Positions 1-9,518 of a stretch of 64,000 nucleotides of DNA are shown here, in pieces. The stretch is taken from the NCBI GenBank assembly GCA_003049485.1, contig PYST01000176.1, forward strand, positions 1 to 64,000, in the 5' to 3' direction. A model generated the notes under the pieces. That model was not told where the DNA came from and made no database searches. It saw nothing but the letters and a program-made list of their open reading frames with translations. The position numbers and the translations under genes were made by a program. This stretch comes from Ophioceras dolichostomum (lineage: Eukaryota; Ascomycota; Sordariomycetes; Magnaporthales; Ophioceraceae). How positions within the stretch are numbered: position 1 is the first letter of the stretch; every line of letters begins with the position of its first letter.

Positions 1-617
1 GAGGGCCGTGGCAGGTGTTAGAGAAACTCCGGAGGTGTCTGACTATTTTCTCAGCCTGCGTTGCCCGGTATTTCACATGTGGGCCGAAATGTGCCGGATG
101 TAGCCTCATGGTTCGACGGTAAGGATTGTTCGGTTAAGGTTTGTAAATTTGGGTCCGTTCGGTCGGTGGCCAGACACTGGATGGGCGGACCCGCAATGCA
201 AGCATATATTGGGCTTCATCCAGCCCATACCGGTAGTCCCCCAGGCAGGTCGGGCTAGACGCTCGAGGAACGCAGCGGATATGCCTCGTACACCCTCTTA
301 TTTGCCTGCCTCTATCCCAGCTGGCATGTTCACTTTCCGCGAATAACGATGCTGCGAGTAACCGAGGGAGAGTCCGACGGCCGAAAGGCGATCAGCCTGC
401 ATCATCAATTCACCTGACGTTTGAGGCCCCACCCTCTGCACGCGTACTGCACGCGTCAGGCACAGGACATCTTCTGGATCAGGATCGAAGAGAAGAGGTG
501 GGGAAAAAAATGTATAAATAAAAAATAGAATAAAGCAACAGCGATTACTTCGAAGAGAATGGAATAGGGGGCTCGATCAGCATATGATTATATGCCACCG
601 TTCTCTTTCGCGAGCTT
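1..617. other. Intergenic, no gene seen
   Basis: Only short open frames without start context or protein-like composition are present on either strand. An A/T-rich stretch near 511-535 lies just beyond the 3' end of the minus-strand gene that begins at 618 and may belong to its 3' untranslated region. No RNA gene or repeat was recognised. Confidence 0.5.
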
Positions 618-1412
618 CTATTGCGCAATCCTATCCACCTCCCCAACCTCCCTCAGCCCCTGCCCCCATGTCGTCATCACCGCCGGCCTCGGCGCAAACA
701 CACCCGGCCCCCGACGCAGATACAACAGCCGCTTCTCCGCATTCTTCTTCTCCGCCTCTGCGACCGGAACATACACCTCGAAGCCGTACCTCACCAGCTC
801 CTCCTGAAGCGCCGTGCCCGCCGCGCCCGTGCCGCCGCTCGTCATGTTGATGCACACGAGCGCGAAGTCGCCGACTGGCAGGCTCGGCGCCACCACGTCC
901 AGCAGCGTCGTGAGCAGCGGGCTGATCTCCTCCACGCCCAGGAGCCAGCCCATCGCGCTCGGCGGCCGGTTCAGCGGCTCTCCGCCCCCCGCCGCCCTCC
1001 GCGTTTTGCGGTCGTCCTCGTCGAACCGCGCCCCGATGGCGGCGGCGCCGCGGCGGATGAACTCGACGGAGGGGGGCTCTCGCGAGATGAGCGGCCGGAC
1101 TCTAAGGACCGCTTCTAGCTCTCGATCCCCGTTCGTCGCTCCTTCTTTCCCCTTCCCGTTCATCGCGTGTTTTTTGGGCTTGGCGGTGATCGTGATGATC
1201 GGCTTGCCGTTGCGCTGGATTACCGTCTTGCCGACGTAGGATGGTGGCGGCGTGTAGTAGGCGGTGCCGTGGAGGTATATGGAGAGTTCTGTCTTCGCGT
1301 TGTGTGACACCTTGACCGTGAGTGGTGGGTCGCCGATTTCCGATCGGATGGCTGCCGCGACCTTCATGACCATGTAGGCGGCATCCGCTCTCGTTGGGTC
1401 GGAGTTGCTCAT
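618..1412 (-). CDS. Hypothetical protein, 264 residues
   Basis: One uninterrupted frame runs from an ATG at 1412 to a stop at 618. I do not recognise the family. There is no signal peptide or membrane segment. The N-terminal 80 residues look like a folded alpha/beta unit (predicted helix AYMVMKVAAAIRSEIG, then several short strands). The middle (about 80-150) is charged and Gly/Arg-rich. The C-terminal part (about 150-264) has hydrophobic strands and helices, including VGDFALVCINM and ELVRYGFEVYVPVAEA, and a TSGGTGAAGTA glycine-rich loop that could bind a nucleotide or phosphate, although no classical P-loop is present. High GC and normal codon use argue for a real gene. An upstream exon beyond 1412 cannot be excluded. 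Confidence 0.6.
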   Translation of the reverse strand: MSNSDPTRADAAYMVMKVAAAIRSEIGDPPLTVKVSHNAKTELSIYLHGTAYYTPPPSYVGKTVIQRNGKPIITITAKPKKHAMNGKGKEGATNGDRELEAVLRVRPLISREPPSVEFIRRGAAAIGARFDEDDRKTRRAAGGGEPLNRPPSAMGWLLGVEEISPLLTTLLDVVAPSLPVGDFALVCINMTSGGTGAAGTALQEELVRYGFEVYVPVAEAEKKNAEKRLLYLRRGPGVFAPRPAVMTTWGQGLREVGEVDRIAQ

Positions 1413-2004
1413 CTTTTCTTTTGTTCTTCGTCGGAAGGCGCAGCGATGATAAGCCGGATGATGAACCAGACGGTGCTGTGGTGGGCAATGTTTTGCGTGA
1501 GGATACGGAACTCGGTGGTGAGCGATGGTGTATTTCGGAGGGTGGCGTTTGAAGTACCAATGTCAGTGTTGACGTGGAAGCCATGGTGAAAACTACGAAG
1601 GTGGCTTGTCGAAGATTCGGAAAAGAAAATTTAATGATGCAACACCTTCGAGCAATATGGTCATTCATCTCATCTATGAGTTAATGAGTGATTGGTTGCC
1701 TTTGCTTTGATGACTTGTTGAGGAGCCCCGGCACGTATTCGCATTTTCTAAGCTTAACAAGCGATCCTTTAACTCTAGGACACAGGAACATAGTGGATAC
1801 AATATTACAAACGGTGGAAGAGCCGAAGGTCTAATCTTGGTTACAATACTTCTAGCTCTCCTGTTCGTAGATCCAACTGCACTACACGGAAGATAATTGG
1901 CTAGGTTGAAATAGTGAATAGAGATGAAAATCAGCTCAAGCTGCCTTTTGTAATGCATTAATTAATGAATGGCGCTGGACAAACTGAAAAGGTACCTATC
2001 TGAG

Positions 2005-2315
2005 TGTTACAAGGGCTTGTGTGTAATAAGGGCTTGTGGTATTGCAAGGGATAATCTCTAAGGGCATCTCATGGAGGCTTAAGGATCTAGGATCCCCTCT
2101 GGATGAAGATATAATACAACTGCCCTTATATAGACCATCTTTCCTAGATGCCTGAGGCACCTTCTGGGCTTGACGTGGCCTATGGCCCACTCTGCTGCCT
2201 AGAAAGGCCCACTGTAGGTTCATCCGTGTGACACTGAGATTGAAAGAAGGCTCCATGAAGTTGGGAGCAAACCCCTATCCAATGTTTAAGCCTCTCCCTT
2301 ATTCTTGCGTTAACA
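2005..2315 (-). mobile_element. Probable solo LTR, minus orientation
   Basis: Read on the minus strand, this 311-bp block begins TGTTA and ends TAACA, the short inverted ends typical of retrotransposon LTRs. It carries a TATATAAGG promoter-like box near its middle and a run of CCCTTRT-type repeats near its 3' end, as in a U5 region. No internal retroelement coding sequence adjoins it. The flanking five bases (ctgag left, ataga right) do not match, so a target-site duplication is not preserved. Base composition is clearly less GC-rich than the neighbouring genes. Confidence 0.4.
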
Positions 2316-2447
2316 ATAGAGCCGCTTTGAGTTATTAACCAGGACGGGAGAACAGGCGAACGCGGAGGCTAGCTCGTCCACTATACAAATAGACCCTTCG
2401 CATCTTCCAAATAGGGATCGACTTTGGAAATTTTCCGGATAGCAAGC

Positions 2448-4384
2448 TCAAGAGCCCCTTGACCGATACAGCGACAGATCCTCCTTCCTCTCCTCGGCGA
2501 GAGTGAATCCATTACCCATGAAGCGGAACCTATTGGCAGATCGGTACTCGAACTCGAAGTCCTCCGTCCGGAAACTCCGCAGCATATCCCGAAAGTGGAA
2601 GATGCTCCCGGTGTACATGGCCGTCACGGGGCCGTCGACCTTCCGGTTCTTGTACCACGACCGGCAGTCGCCGGCCCAGACCGTACGCTTGAGGAACTCC
2701 TGCGTGTAGACGTTAAAGTCGCGGACGACGTTATCGCGCACAGTGACCGATCTGAGAGAAGCGAACAGTCAGCTTCGAAGTGACAGGGAAGAAGGGAAGT
2801 GCGGCACTCACTTGATGTCCTCCTCCGCAATCTTCTCGCACCACCGCAGCATCCACTCCACCGCCCACTCCATCACCGCCAGCAGACTCCCATGCCCCAC
2901 CGGCGAGTTCGGTCCCATCACCACGAAGTAATTCGGCATGTGCGGCGCGCAGATGCCCATGTAGCCCTCCGGGTTCTCACCCCACACATCCCTCAGCGTC
3001 ACTCCCCCCTTGCCAACGATCTCCCACGGTGGAACGAACCCTACGTCGAACCCCGTTGCGCAGATGATGACATCGAACTCCTGCTCCTCTTCCCCTTCTT
3101 CCTTTCCACCAACACCGACAAAAACGATCCCCTTCTCCGTGATTCTCTCGATCTTCCCCATTCTGAACTCAACATTTTTCTGCCTCAGCGCCTCAAGATA
3201 CCCATCCCCCGGCGTCAGCCTCCTACACCCCACATGCCAAGTCGGAATCAACTTGGCACAAAGCTCAGCGTCATGTCCCAACCGCTCCTCCATCAACTCC
3301 CTCGCCATCCTCGTCACCATCCCATTCTCCTCCGTGCCGACCACGTTCCCCGCAAAAAACGCATTAAACCTCTTATACACCATGTTCACATACTCCACCA
3401 GCTTGCCCTCGTCCTCCCTCCACACCCTCTTCTGCTCCTCCGAGAACAGATACCCGCCCTCCGCAGGAGGCGCGATGTCAAAGAGCATGTTCGGCGCAAT
3501 CCACGTCGGTCCGCGGATGTAGTTCACGACCTTGGCGGCCACGGGCTGGATCTGCGGCAGGGTCTGGATGGCTGAGGAGCCGTTGCCGATGAGCGCCACG
3601 CGCTTTCCGGATAGGTCGAGGGAGATGTCCCAACGCGCGGTGTGCAGGAGGGCGCCGGAGAAGTAGTGCAGGCCGGGGATGGAGGGCCAGCGGTACTTGT
3701 TGAGGAAGCCGGAGCCGTCGATGAGGACGTCTGCTAGGTCCGTGAATGTCTCCCCCACCTCCTCTCCGGTGCGAGAGGAGAGGCGCGAGACGGTGACAAG
3801 CCACTTGCCCTGCTTGTCGTCCCAGACGGTGGAGGTCACCTTGCTGTTCAGCTGGAGCTTCTCGTCGAGGCCATACTTGCGCGTGGTGCGCTGGAAGTAG
3901 GCCAGGATCTCGGCGGCGCCAGCGTAGAAGGATGTCCAATCTGGGTTGGGCTCCCAGGAGAAGGTGTAGATGGGCGCAGGGACCTGTGTCGAGGACACCC
4001 GATGGTGTTGCGAATAGGTGAGTGTACGAGCGGGACTGGCACCTAGTCAGGTTAAGATTGGGAGCTCGAACTTACATCGCATTTCACTCCAGGGTAATTG
4101 TTCTCGAGCCACGTCCCTCCGATCCCTGAGTTCTTCTCGTAGATCACCAGGTCGATGAAGCTGTCCATCTTCAGCTCGTGCTTGATCTTGTACGCGACTA
4201 TGAGGCCCGCTGCGCCTGCACCGATGCAGACGACTCGGAGCTTCCGGGGTGAGAACAGGGGTTGCTCTGATATCGGCACCCGGTTGGAGGGTCTGGATGA
4301 ACCTCCATCGATGCCGCCTTTGAGCCGGACAGCATGGCCACAATGCTGGGCCCCATCTCCGTTCAGATGATGTTCGGTCGCCAT
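2448..4384 (-). CDS. Baeyer-Villiger-type flavin monooxygenase
   Basis: Three exons (4384-4076, 3983-2812, 2751-2448) join in frame to 594 residues; the introns are 92 and 60 nt with GTAAGT and GTGAGT donors. The protein belongs to the class B flavoprotein monooxygenases, which use FAD, NADPH and O2 to insert oxygen into ketones or related substrates in the cytosol or peroxisome. Visible marks are the FAD-binding GAGAAG turn (about residues 51-56), the WxxNxYPG segment before the first splice site, the Baeyer-Villiger fingerprint FSGALLHTARWD (about 210-222; FxGxxxHxxxWD), the NADPH-binding GNGSSA motif and the late ATGFD motif. The length matches the cyclohexanone/steroid monooxygenase type. 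The ATG at 4384 is preferred because no in-frame ATG lies upstream. It is adjacent to two NmrA-like reductase genes on the same strand. The natural substrate cannot be deduced. Confidence 0.9.
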
Positions 4385-5327
4385 GAGTGACAATCTCGCT
4401 CGACAGTATGCCTACTGCGAGTTCGTTTGGATATGGTAGGCCGGGTTTGGAAAAGAGCCGAAGGACTTAGGCCCCGCATGTAGTCAATCTGAGGTTAGAG
4501 GCTCCGAAGCAGAAGAGTGCAAGAGAGAAAGGGGCTGACGGCAGCCATTGCGTCGCAGCAGTGTGCCGACTCCCCCTATTTTATCGTTTTCGCCCGCCCC
4601 CGCCATCACCCATCCTGTAGCACATTCCTGCATGCTCCTATCTCGCACATGTCGTGACACCGGGACAAGCCCTAGCATTGGGTGAAGCTTCACAACCCCT
4701 CTTGCCGTTGTTGCATTCAAACTAGGCGAGACAAAGCCCGCGTGCCACCCTATCGTCCTACAGGCTTTCCTCGGATTCGCAGAAACTACTACTTGGCGTT
4801 TTCGTGCACATCTCGGCCGGTAATTCTCATCGCACTGATGGGAGGACTTGTTGCCGGTAAATAGGCTCATGCCGAAGAAAACACGGGCACTTTCGTGCTG
4901 TCCTCTATTCAAACAACTGCTTCAAGGCACCCCAGCTCGTGCTAAAATCCTGTCTGGGTACGCCTGCCGATTTCCATAGCACATTCAAATGTAGGATCGT
5001 CTGCTCCGACTCTCGGTAGAATTCACCAGGGGGCGAAATAATAGATCCACTGCCGTTGCTGCGTTGCTGCTGTTGTGGTGCAGCAGGTATCACAGAGAGT
5101 TCGAAATCTCCATGCAAGATATCGATGTCTCACTCATTCCCTTCACAGCCGAGAACGCCTATTTCAATACCCATACGTGGCCACGTCCCATGTGTTACTG
5201 CTGTGGTGTACTATGTGTCACAGCTTCGGCGTATTCTTGGTCACCCAATGCCCTCTCTTCGACTAAACTGTAGTAATACTATTTGAATATCCCTGTGTCC
5301 CCAATGGCACGTCGTCCTCGGAGAGCG
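4385..5327. other. Intergenic between BVMO and NmrA-like gene
   Basis: About 940 bp separate the start of the monooxygenase gene from the stop of the next minus-strand gene. It should contain the monooxygenase promoter (4385-4700) and the 3' region of the NmrA-like gene. Several short open frames occur but none shows protein-like composition or splice logic. A CTG/TTG-rich stretch lies at about 5050-5085. Confidence 0.5.
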
Positions 5328-6529
5328 TCACATGCCAAGCCATACCCTCTGAGATTCAGCACAGAGCTTCCTCACAACATCCATCAGCTCGATCTTCCCT
5401 CTCACCGCTTCCTCCGCAAACTTCCGCAACACCTCGGCGTAAGGGCCGCCGGGCAGGTAACAGGTGCTCATCTCGACCCAGGGCGATACCAGTCTCTCCG
5501 GGAAGGTCTGCGAGAAGAAAGCATGCAGCTCAGACGGCGGGACCGGTCTGAGCTCAATCTTCTTCCCCAGCACGGCCTCGAACGCAGCCTGCACATCGAG
5601 CGGCGAGTACGACTGCGGACCTTGCAGATCGATGGTGTGCGGACCGGTGCCACTTCCTATGTGGGGAGGCAGGGTAGTGCCGACTTTGAGGGCCTCTGCG
5701 GCCGTGACGGCGCCGATGTCTTCTGTAGCAACCTGTGGTTGTTTATAAAGTCCGATGAATGGGTCAGCTACGTGCCGCGGATAGGGGGATAAAGCAAGCA
5801 CATGGGCGTTCTTGACGAAAGAGATAAGAACAGCGCCGAGGAATACATGGGGAAAAAGTGGGAGAGGGAGAGGAGGGCCCTCACCATGGGAACCTTGTAG
5901 TCCAGCGGCGTGATGGTCGAGAAGAAGAACGGGTTCTCCTTGAGCAACACCGTCTGCAGAGCCGTGGCCCAATTCTCCATAAAATACCCTCCACGCACGA
6001 TGGCCACCTCCGGAGCGGCGTCGGCGAGAATCGTCTCCGCGACGTGGTTGGTGGCGATCTCGCCCTTCCCATTCACAGCCGAGGCCAAGCGTTTGTTCGT
6101 CAGCACATCTAGGCATCAGAACCACACAGCAGCACTGGGGGCGCGCCGATAATGATTTCTCCAACTCACCGTCCTCGTCTCGAACTGCGCGCCCGCACTG
6201 GAAACAAGCACGACCCTCCTCACGCCGCTCCTCCTCGCCGCGTCACGCACGCTGTTCGACGCCGTCCTCGCGAGCTCGAACGGATCGCGATCCTCTCGGA
6301 CGGACGGTGTCAGCGTGATGACGGCATCCGAGCCGGTGAAGTCGAGAGACGCTCCGTCCTCGAGGTCGCCCTGAACGGCCCTGAAGTTGGGCAGCGAGAG
6401 GAGGTCCGCGGGCGCTTTTGCTGTGTTGCGGTAGACGCCAACCACGACTGGCGAGGACGGGGATGCGAGGAGGGCCCGGACGGCGGCGAGGCCTGTTTTG
6501 GAGGACGCTGAGATGACTGTGATCTGCAT
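5328..6529 (-). CDS. NmrA-like NAD(P)-binding oxidoreductase, splice anomaly
   Basis: Coding parts are 6529-6170, about 6108-5885 and 5732-5328, giving roughly 330 residues. The N-terminus (MQITVISASSKTG) is a Rossmann strand-loop-helix. It is followed by VVGVYR, GDLEDGASLDFTGSDAVI and VRRVVLVSSAGAQ, the pattern of NmrA/HSCARG-type atypical short-chain dehydrogenases, which often sense or reduce NAD(P)-linked substrates. The middle part carries NHVAETIL and RGGYFMENW, also typical of the family. Exon 2 to exon 3 splices cleanly (GTGAGG donor, CCACAG acceptor, phase 0). Exon 1 to exon 2 does not: the GTGAGT donor after 6170 is phase 0, but the only good acceptor (CTAG at 6110-6109) leaves the frame one base short. 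Either a non-canonical junction, a sequence error or a frameshift is present. Confidence 0.75.
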
Positions 6530-7413
6530 TTCGGTAATATGTCTTTCTGCGAGCGTGGGTGATGTATTTGTTGACGTAGTAAATTCAGTGATTGATAGAC
6601 GATTCGATGGGACAAGTAGGAGAGATAATGACGTCACCTGTACTATCGTCAGGCCCCTCATGCCTAGAGTCTAGCAGGCGACAGCTACGGCCTTTTATAA
6701 CGCTTCGCCATCCTAGCTTTGAAGCTCTTATGAGATCTGTGTGATGCTGTCACGTCTGTTCCAGAAAGGCCGGAGTCCTTCCTCGGCGGCTCCGGCTGGA
6801 CTCCGTGGCTCCGTGGTTCCGTGGCTGGCTCCGGGCTCCAAATCTCGCCAGTATCAGTCGCAGTCGCCACCCCGATCATGGTGCATATAATTTCGGATAT
6901 GGAATGAGCGTCATTGTGGGCTGATGCCTTACAAATCTTCGCTGTAAGTAGTTCACTGTTGAGATGGTAGTAAAACGAACGTCCTCTGGCCCGGCGGATT
7001 TCTTGCCGCTCTAGTGAAGCCGAATGTGCTATTGGTACAGTTTGCTTGGTTCCTATCGCTATCATAGGTTGGCTCACATGCATCGTCAGCCTAAATTAGA
7101 TGTCAGACGACAGGAAAATTGCAGGCAACCGCGAACATGCGGGCCGGAGGCAGCCGATCTAGCTGCAGACTTTTCACAGTTGCGTGATCCCTTCAGGGCG
7201 GACGACAAAAGGGGTGAAATCTAGGACATCGGAAGTGTTTGATCCCAGAGCTTCAACGATGGCGAGAAGGCCGCCTGCGACAAAACCAAGCATAGGGCAT
7301 CTCGCCTCAAAGATCCCACTACTGTTGATCCACGGTTGCAACAGCCCCTTTGCCGGGGGAGATGCGTGCCCGTGGGAGTTGTTGCCTCAGTTCCAAGGTC
7401 CACGGACTCGAGC
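6530..7413. other. Intergenic between two NmrA-like genes
   Basis: This region should hold the promoter of the gene starting at 6529 and the 3' end of the gene stopping at 7414. A CCGTGGCTCCGTGGTTCCGTGG run near 6795-6825 is a short imperfect repeat of a CCGTGG unit. No further gene was supported. Confidence 0.45.
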
Positions 7414-8367
7414 TCAGCGGCCCACCACTCCCCTCACGACCTCGTCAAGATCCTCCTCCTCCAAACCTAGGAGCTCCATTGCAAAATCCTCTTTCTTCTC
7501 CCAATTTCCTTCCATCACACCCAGCGCAAACACAAGATCCTCGATCGCGTCCGGGTCACCCGCATCCCGCCTCACCACGCCCTCAGCAACAAAGTCCTCA
7601 AATCCCACGAACTTCCTCTCCCACTTCTCTCCCCCCGCAGCCCGTTCGACCGCCTCCACAACCCGATTCTGACTGACGCAGAAGCTCTGCACGAACAGCC
7701 GCCTGTTCCTCGTGTCCTCCTCCTTCCTCAAAACCGCCACCAGCCCGCGCGACACCTGCGCAAGCGTGGACAGCGAGCTGCGCTGCTCGCCGTCTCCCAG
7801 GATCTGCGCCTTCTTCCGGGCCAGGTCGATATGCAAGAACCCCTCCTTCAGCCCCCAGTCAAAGAAGTGCCCGCTCACGATGCTCGTCCAGCTGAACCCC
7901 GGCGTCGAGACCGCCAGCTCCTCCAGCCGCTGCTGGATGACGAGCTTGCGCTCGAATATGGGCGCCAGCTCGCGCGCCCGGGCGCTGAGCGCGTCGACGC
8001 TGCCGAAGTCCGCGGGGATGAAGCGGGTCACGCCGGCGGCCGCCGCGGCGGACGCGAGGGTCAGGTGCGGCGTCGGCGGATCGCGGGGCCGGAAGCAGGC
8101 GATTACGGCGTCTTCGCCTTTCAGGACCGGGATGAGGTCGTCTTCGGTCCAGATGGCCGGGACGGTGACGGTGCGATCGGCAGTAGTTGTGATAGCGGGG
8201 TCTTCTGCGGGGTCGGATCCGGTGCCGGAACCGGCGGAGCTGGCAGCGGAGCTGTTGGCTCGTTTCAGAACGGTGACTCTGAATGTACCGGCGCTCACGA
8301 GAGCGTCGAGTAGGACGGCGCCTAAGCTTCCGCTCGAGCCGACGAGGGTGACGTTTTTGACCGGCAT
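7414..8367 (-). CDS. NmrA/isoflavone reductase-like protein
   Basis: A single exon encodes 317 residues from ATG at 8367. The start is chosen because MPVKNVTLVGSSGSLG places the Rossmann glycine motif GSSGSLG within the first 16 residues, as is normal for this family; the frame remains open further upstream but has no ATG-initiated extension of this kind. Other family signs are VTVLKRA after strand 2, the WTEDDLIPVLKGEDAVIACF segment, FIPADFGSVD and the YGI-like FSWTSIVSGHFFDW segment. Members are PCBER/isoflavone-reductase-type NADPH-dependent oxidoreductases or CipA-like proteins. A low-complexity Ala/Gly/Ser insert (about residues 36-52) follows strand 2. It neighbours another NmrA-like gene and a flavin monooxygenase on the same strand, which may point to a shared pathway. 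Confidence 0.85.
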   Translation of the reverse strand: MPVKNVTLVGSSGSLGAVLLDALVSAGTFRVTVLKRANSSAASSAGSGTGSDPAEDPAITTTADRTVTVPAIWTEDDLIPVLKGEDAVIACFRPRDPPTPHLTLASAAAAAGVTRFIPADFGSVDALSARARELAPIFERKLVIQQRLEELAVSTPGFSWTSIVSGHFFDWGLKEGFLHIDLARKKAQILGDGEQRSSLSTLAQVSRGLVAVLRKEEDTRNRRLFVQSFCVSQNRVVEAVERAAGGEKWERKFVGFEDFVAEGVVRRDAGDPDAIEDLVFALGVMEGNWEKKEDFAMELLGLEEEDLDEVVRGVVGR

Positions 8368-8810
8368 GACTGTGATGTTTTTTGATGATTGGAAAGTGCT
8401 GCATGTCCCAACGAGAAAATTGTGCAATCCGTCATCCCCAGTTTTCCTCATCGGCCGAGCTCGGCGTTTGGCTCGGAGCGAAACCAATCACGGACGTGGT
8501 AGGTGGTGACAAACGTGCAGGGAATCATGCGAGAAGTAGGATACAAAACAGATATAAATGGAGAGGCAGAGCAGCCTGTGGGGGAAAGAGAAAGAATGAC
8601 TGAAGAATGCTTTGCTCTGGAGCTCGCGACTGATCACACTCAGTCGACGTGCCACAAGTACGCCCGACGTTTCCAACCCCATCCGACCTACCGTGCATGC
8701 CGTGTCGTATTCACATTCGACCTCACGACATCTATTGGTCGCTGATCTCCGCCTCTACACGCCACAAGTCAGCTTGTAAGCCTCAGGCGGACCATCAGAA
8801 GGACACAGAC

Positions 8811-9518
8811 TCACAGTAAACCCAGCTCCAAATCTCCCTGAAGCTTCGCATCAAGCTGCACGTCCAGATCAAGGTCCAAATCGAGCCTCATCGACGGCAC
8901 TCCATTCTTCGGCTTTCTCGCCCGATCAGCGAACCCAACGAGCTCATGCTGTCGGAATGGCCGACTAATCATTCCCTCCTCGCCTATCTCCCAACCCCGT
9001 CTCAGGGGCATCATTCGAGTGCTACCTTGTGGGAGCGGCGGCGCGTGATCGCTCGGCTTTCTAGTCGGAGCCGCCGGTGAGTTTTTTGATGATGCTGGTG
9101 CTGACGCGGCGGGGTGCTCTCCCACCGGCTTCTCTCCCGTCTGCGCTGGGAGCTTGCCGGCCACCCGCCCTCGTCTGGGAGTGGGATCCTCATCCATCCA
9201 CCTGATTTCAGGCCGCTGGTCGTAAGGCAGCATGACTTGCCGCTGTCCTGAAGGAGGCTTAGGCGCCGTCGCCGCCGCTACATCGGGGCCGCCGGGGTCC
9301 ATGCCCCGCACCACTGGCGTCCATGTCATTTGGCTCTGGCGACGGCGGCTTGTCGGCGATGAGTTTGGGGATGACGGAGGCCGCGCATCTTCGGATTCTG
9401 GCCGTGGGTGGCCGGAGAAGGGTGTTTTACTGTCCCCCTCATCCGGGTCCACCACTGGCCGTGATGCGGGGCCTCCGGCATCCCGGCCGCCGCAGTTCTC
9501 AGCCGTGAGAGACTCCAT
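8811..9518 (-). CDS. Disordered protein with LDLDLD C-terminal tail
   Basis: A single frame of 235 residues starts with ATG at 9518. Most of the chain is rich in Pro, Ser, Gly, Arg and Asp and is probably disordered, with no signal peptide or membrane segment. The last 26 residues switch to an alternating acidic/hydrophobic pattern (MRLDLDLDLDVQ, then DAKLQGDLELGLL). From memory this resembles a tail shared by many short uncharacterised proteins of filamentous ascomycetes. The tail could form an amphipathic beta strand. Function is unknown. Because the conserved part lies at the very end, the frame and the stop are well supported even though the rest is low complexity. Confidence 0.6.
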   Translation of the reverse strand: MESLTAENCGGRDAGGPASRPVVDPDEGDSKTPFSGHPRPESEDARPPSSPNSSPTSRRRQSQMTWTPVVRGMDPGGPDVAAATAPKPPSGQRQVMLPYDQRPEIRWMDEDPTPRRGRVAGKLPAQTGEKPVGEHPAASAPASSKNSPAAPTRKPSDHAPPLPQGSTRMMPLRRGWEIGEEGMISRPFRQHELVGFADRARKPKNGVPSMRLDLDLDLDVQLDAKLQGDLELGLL

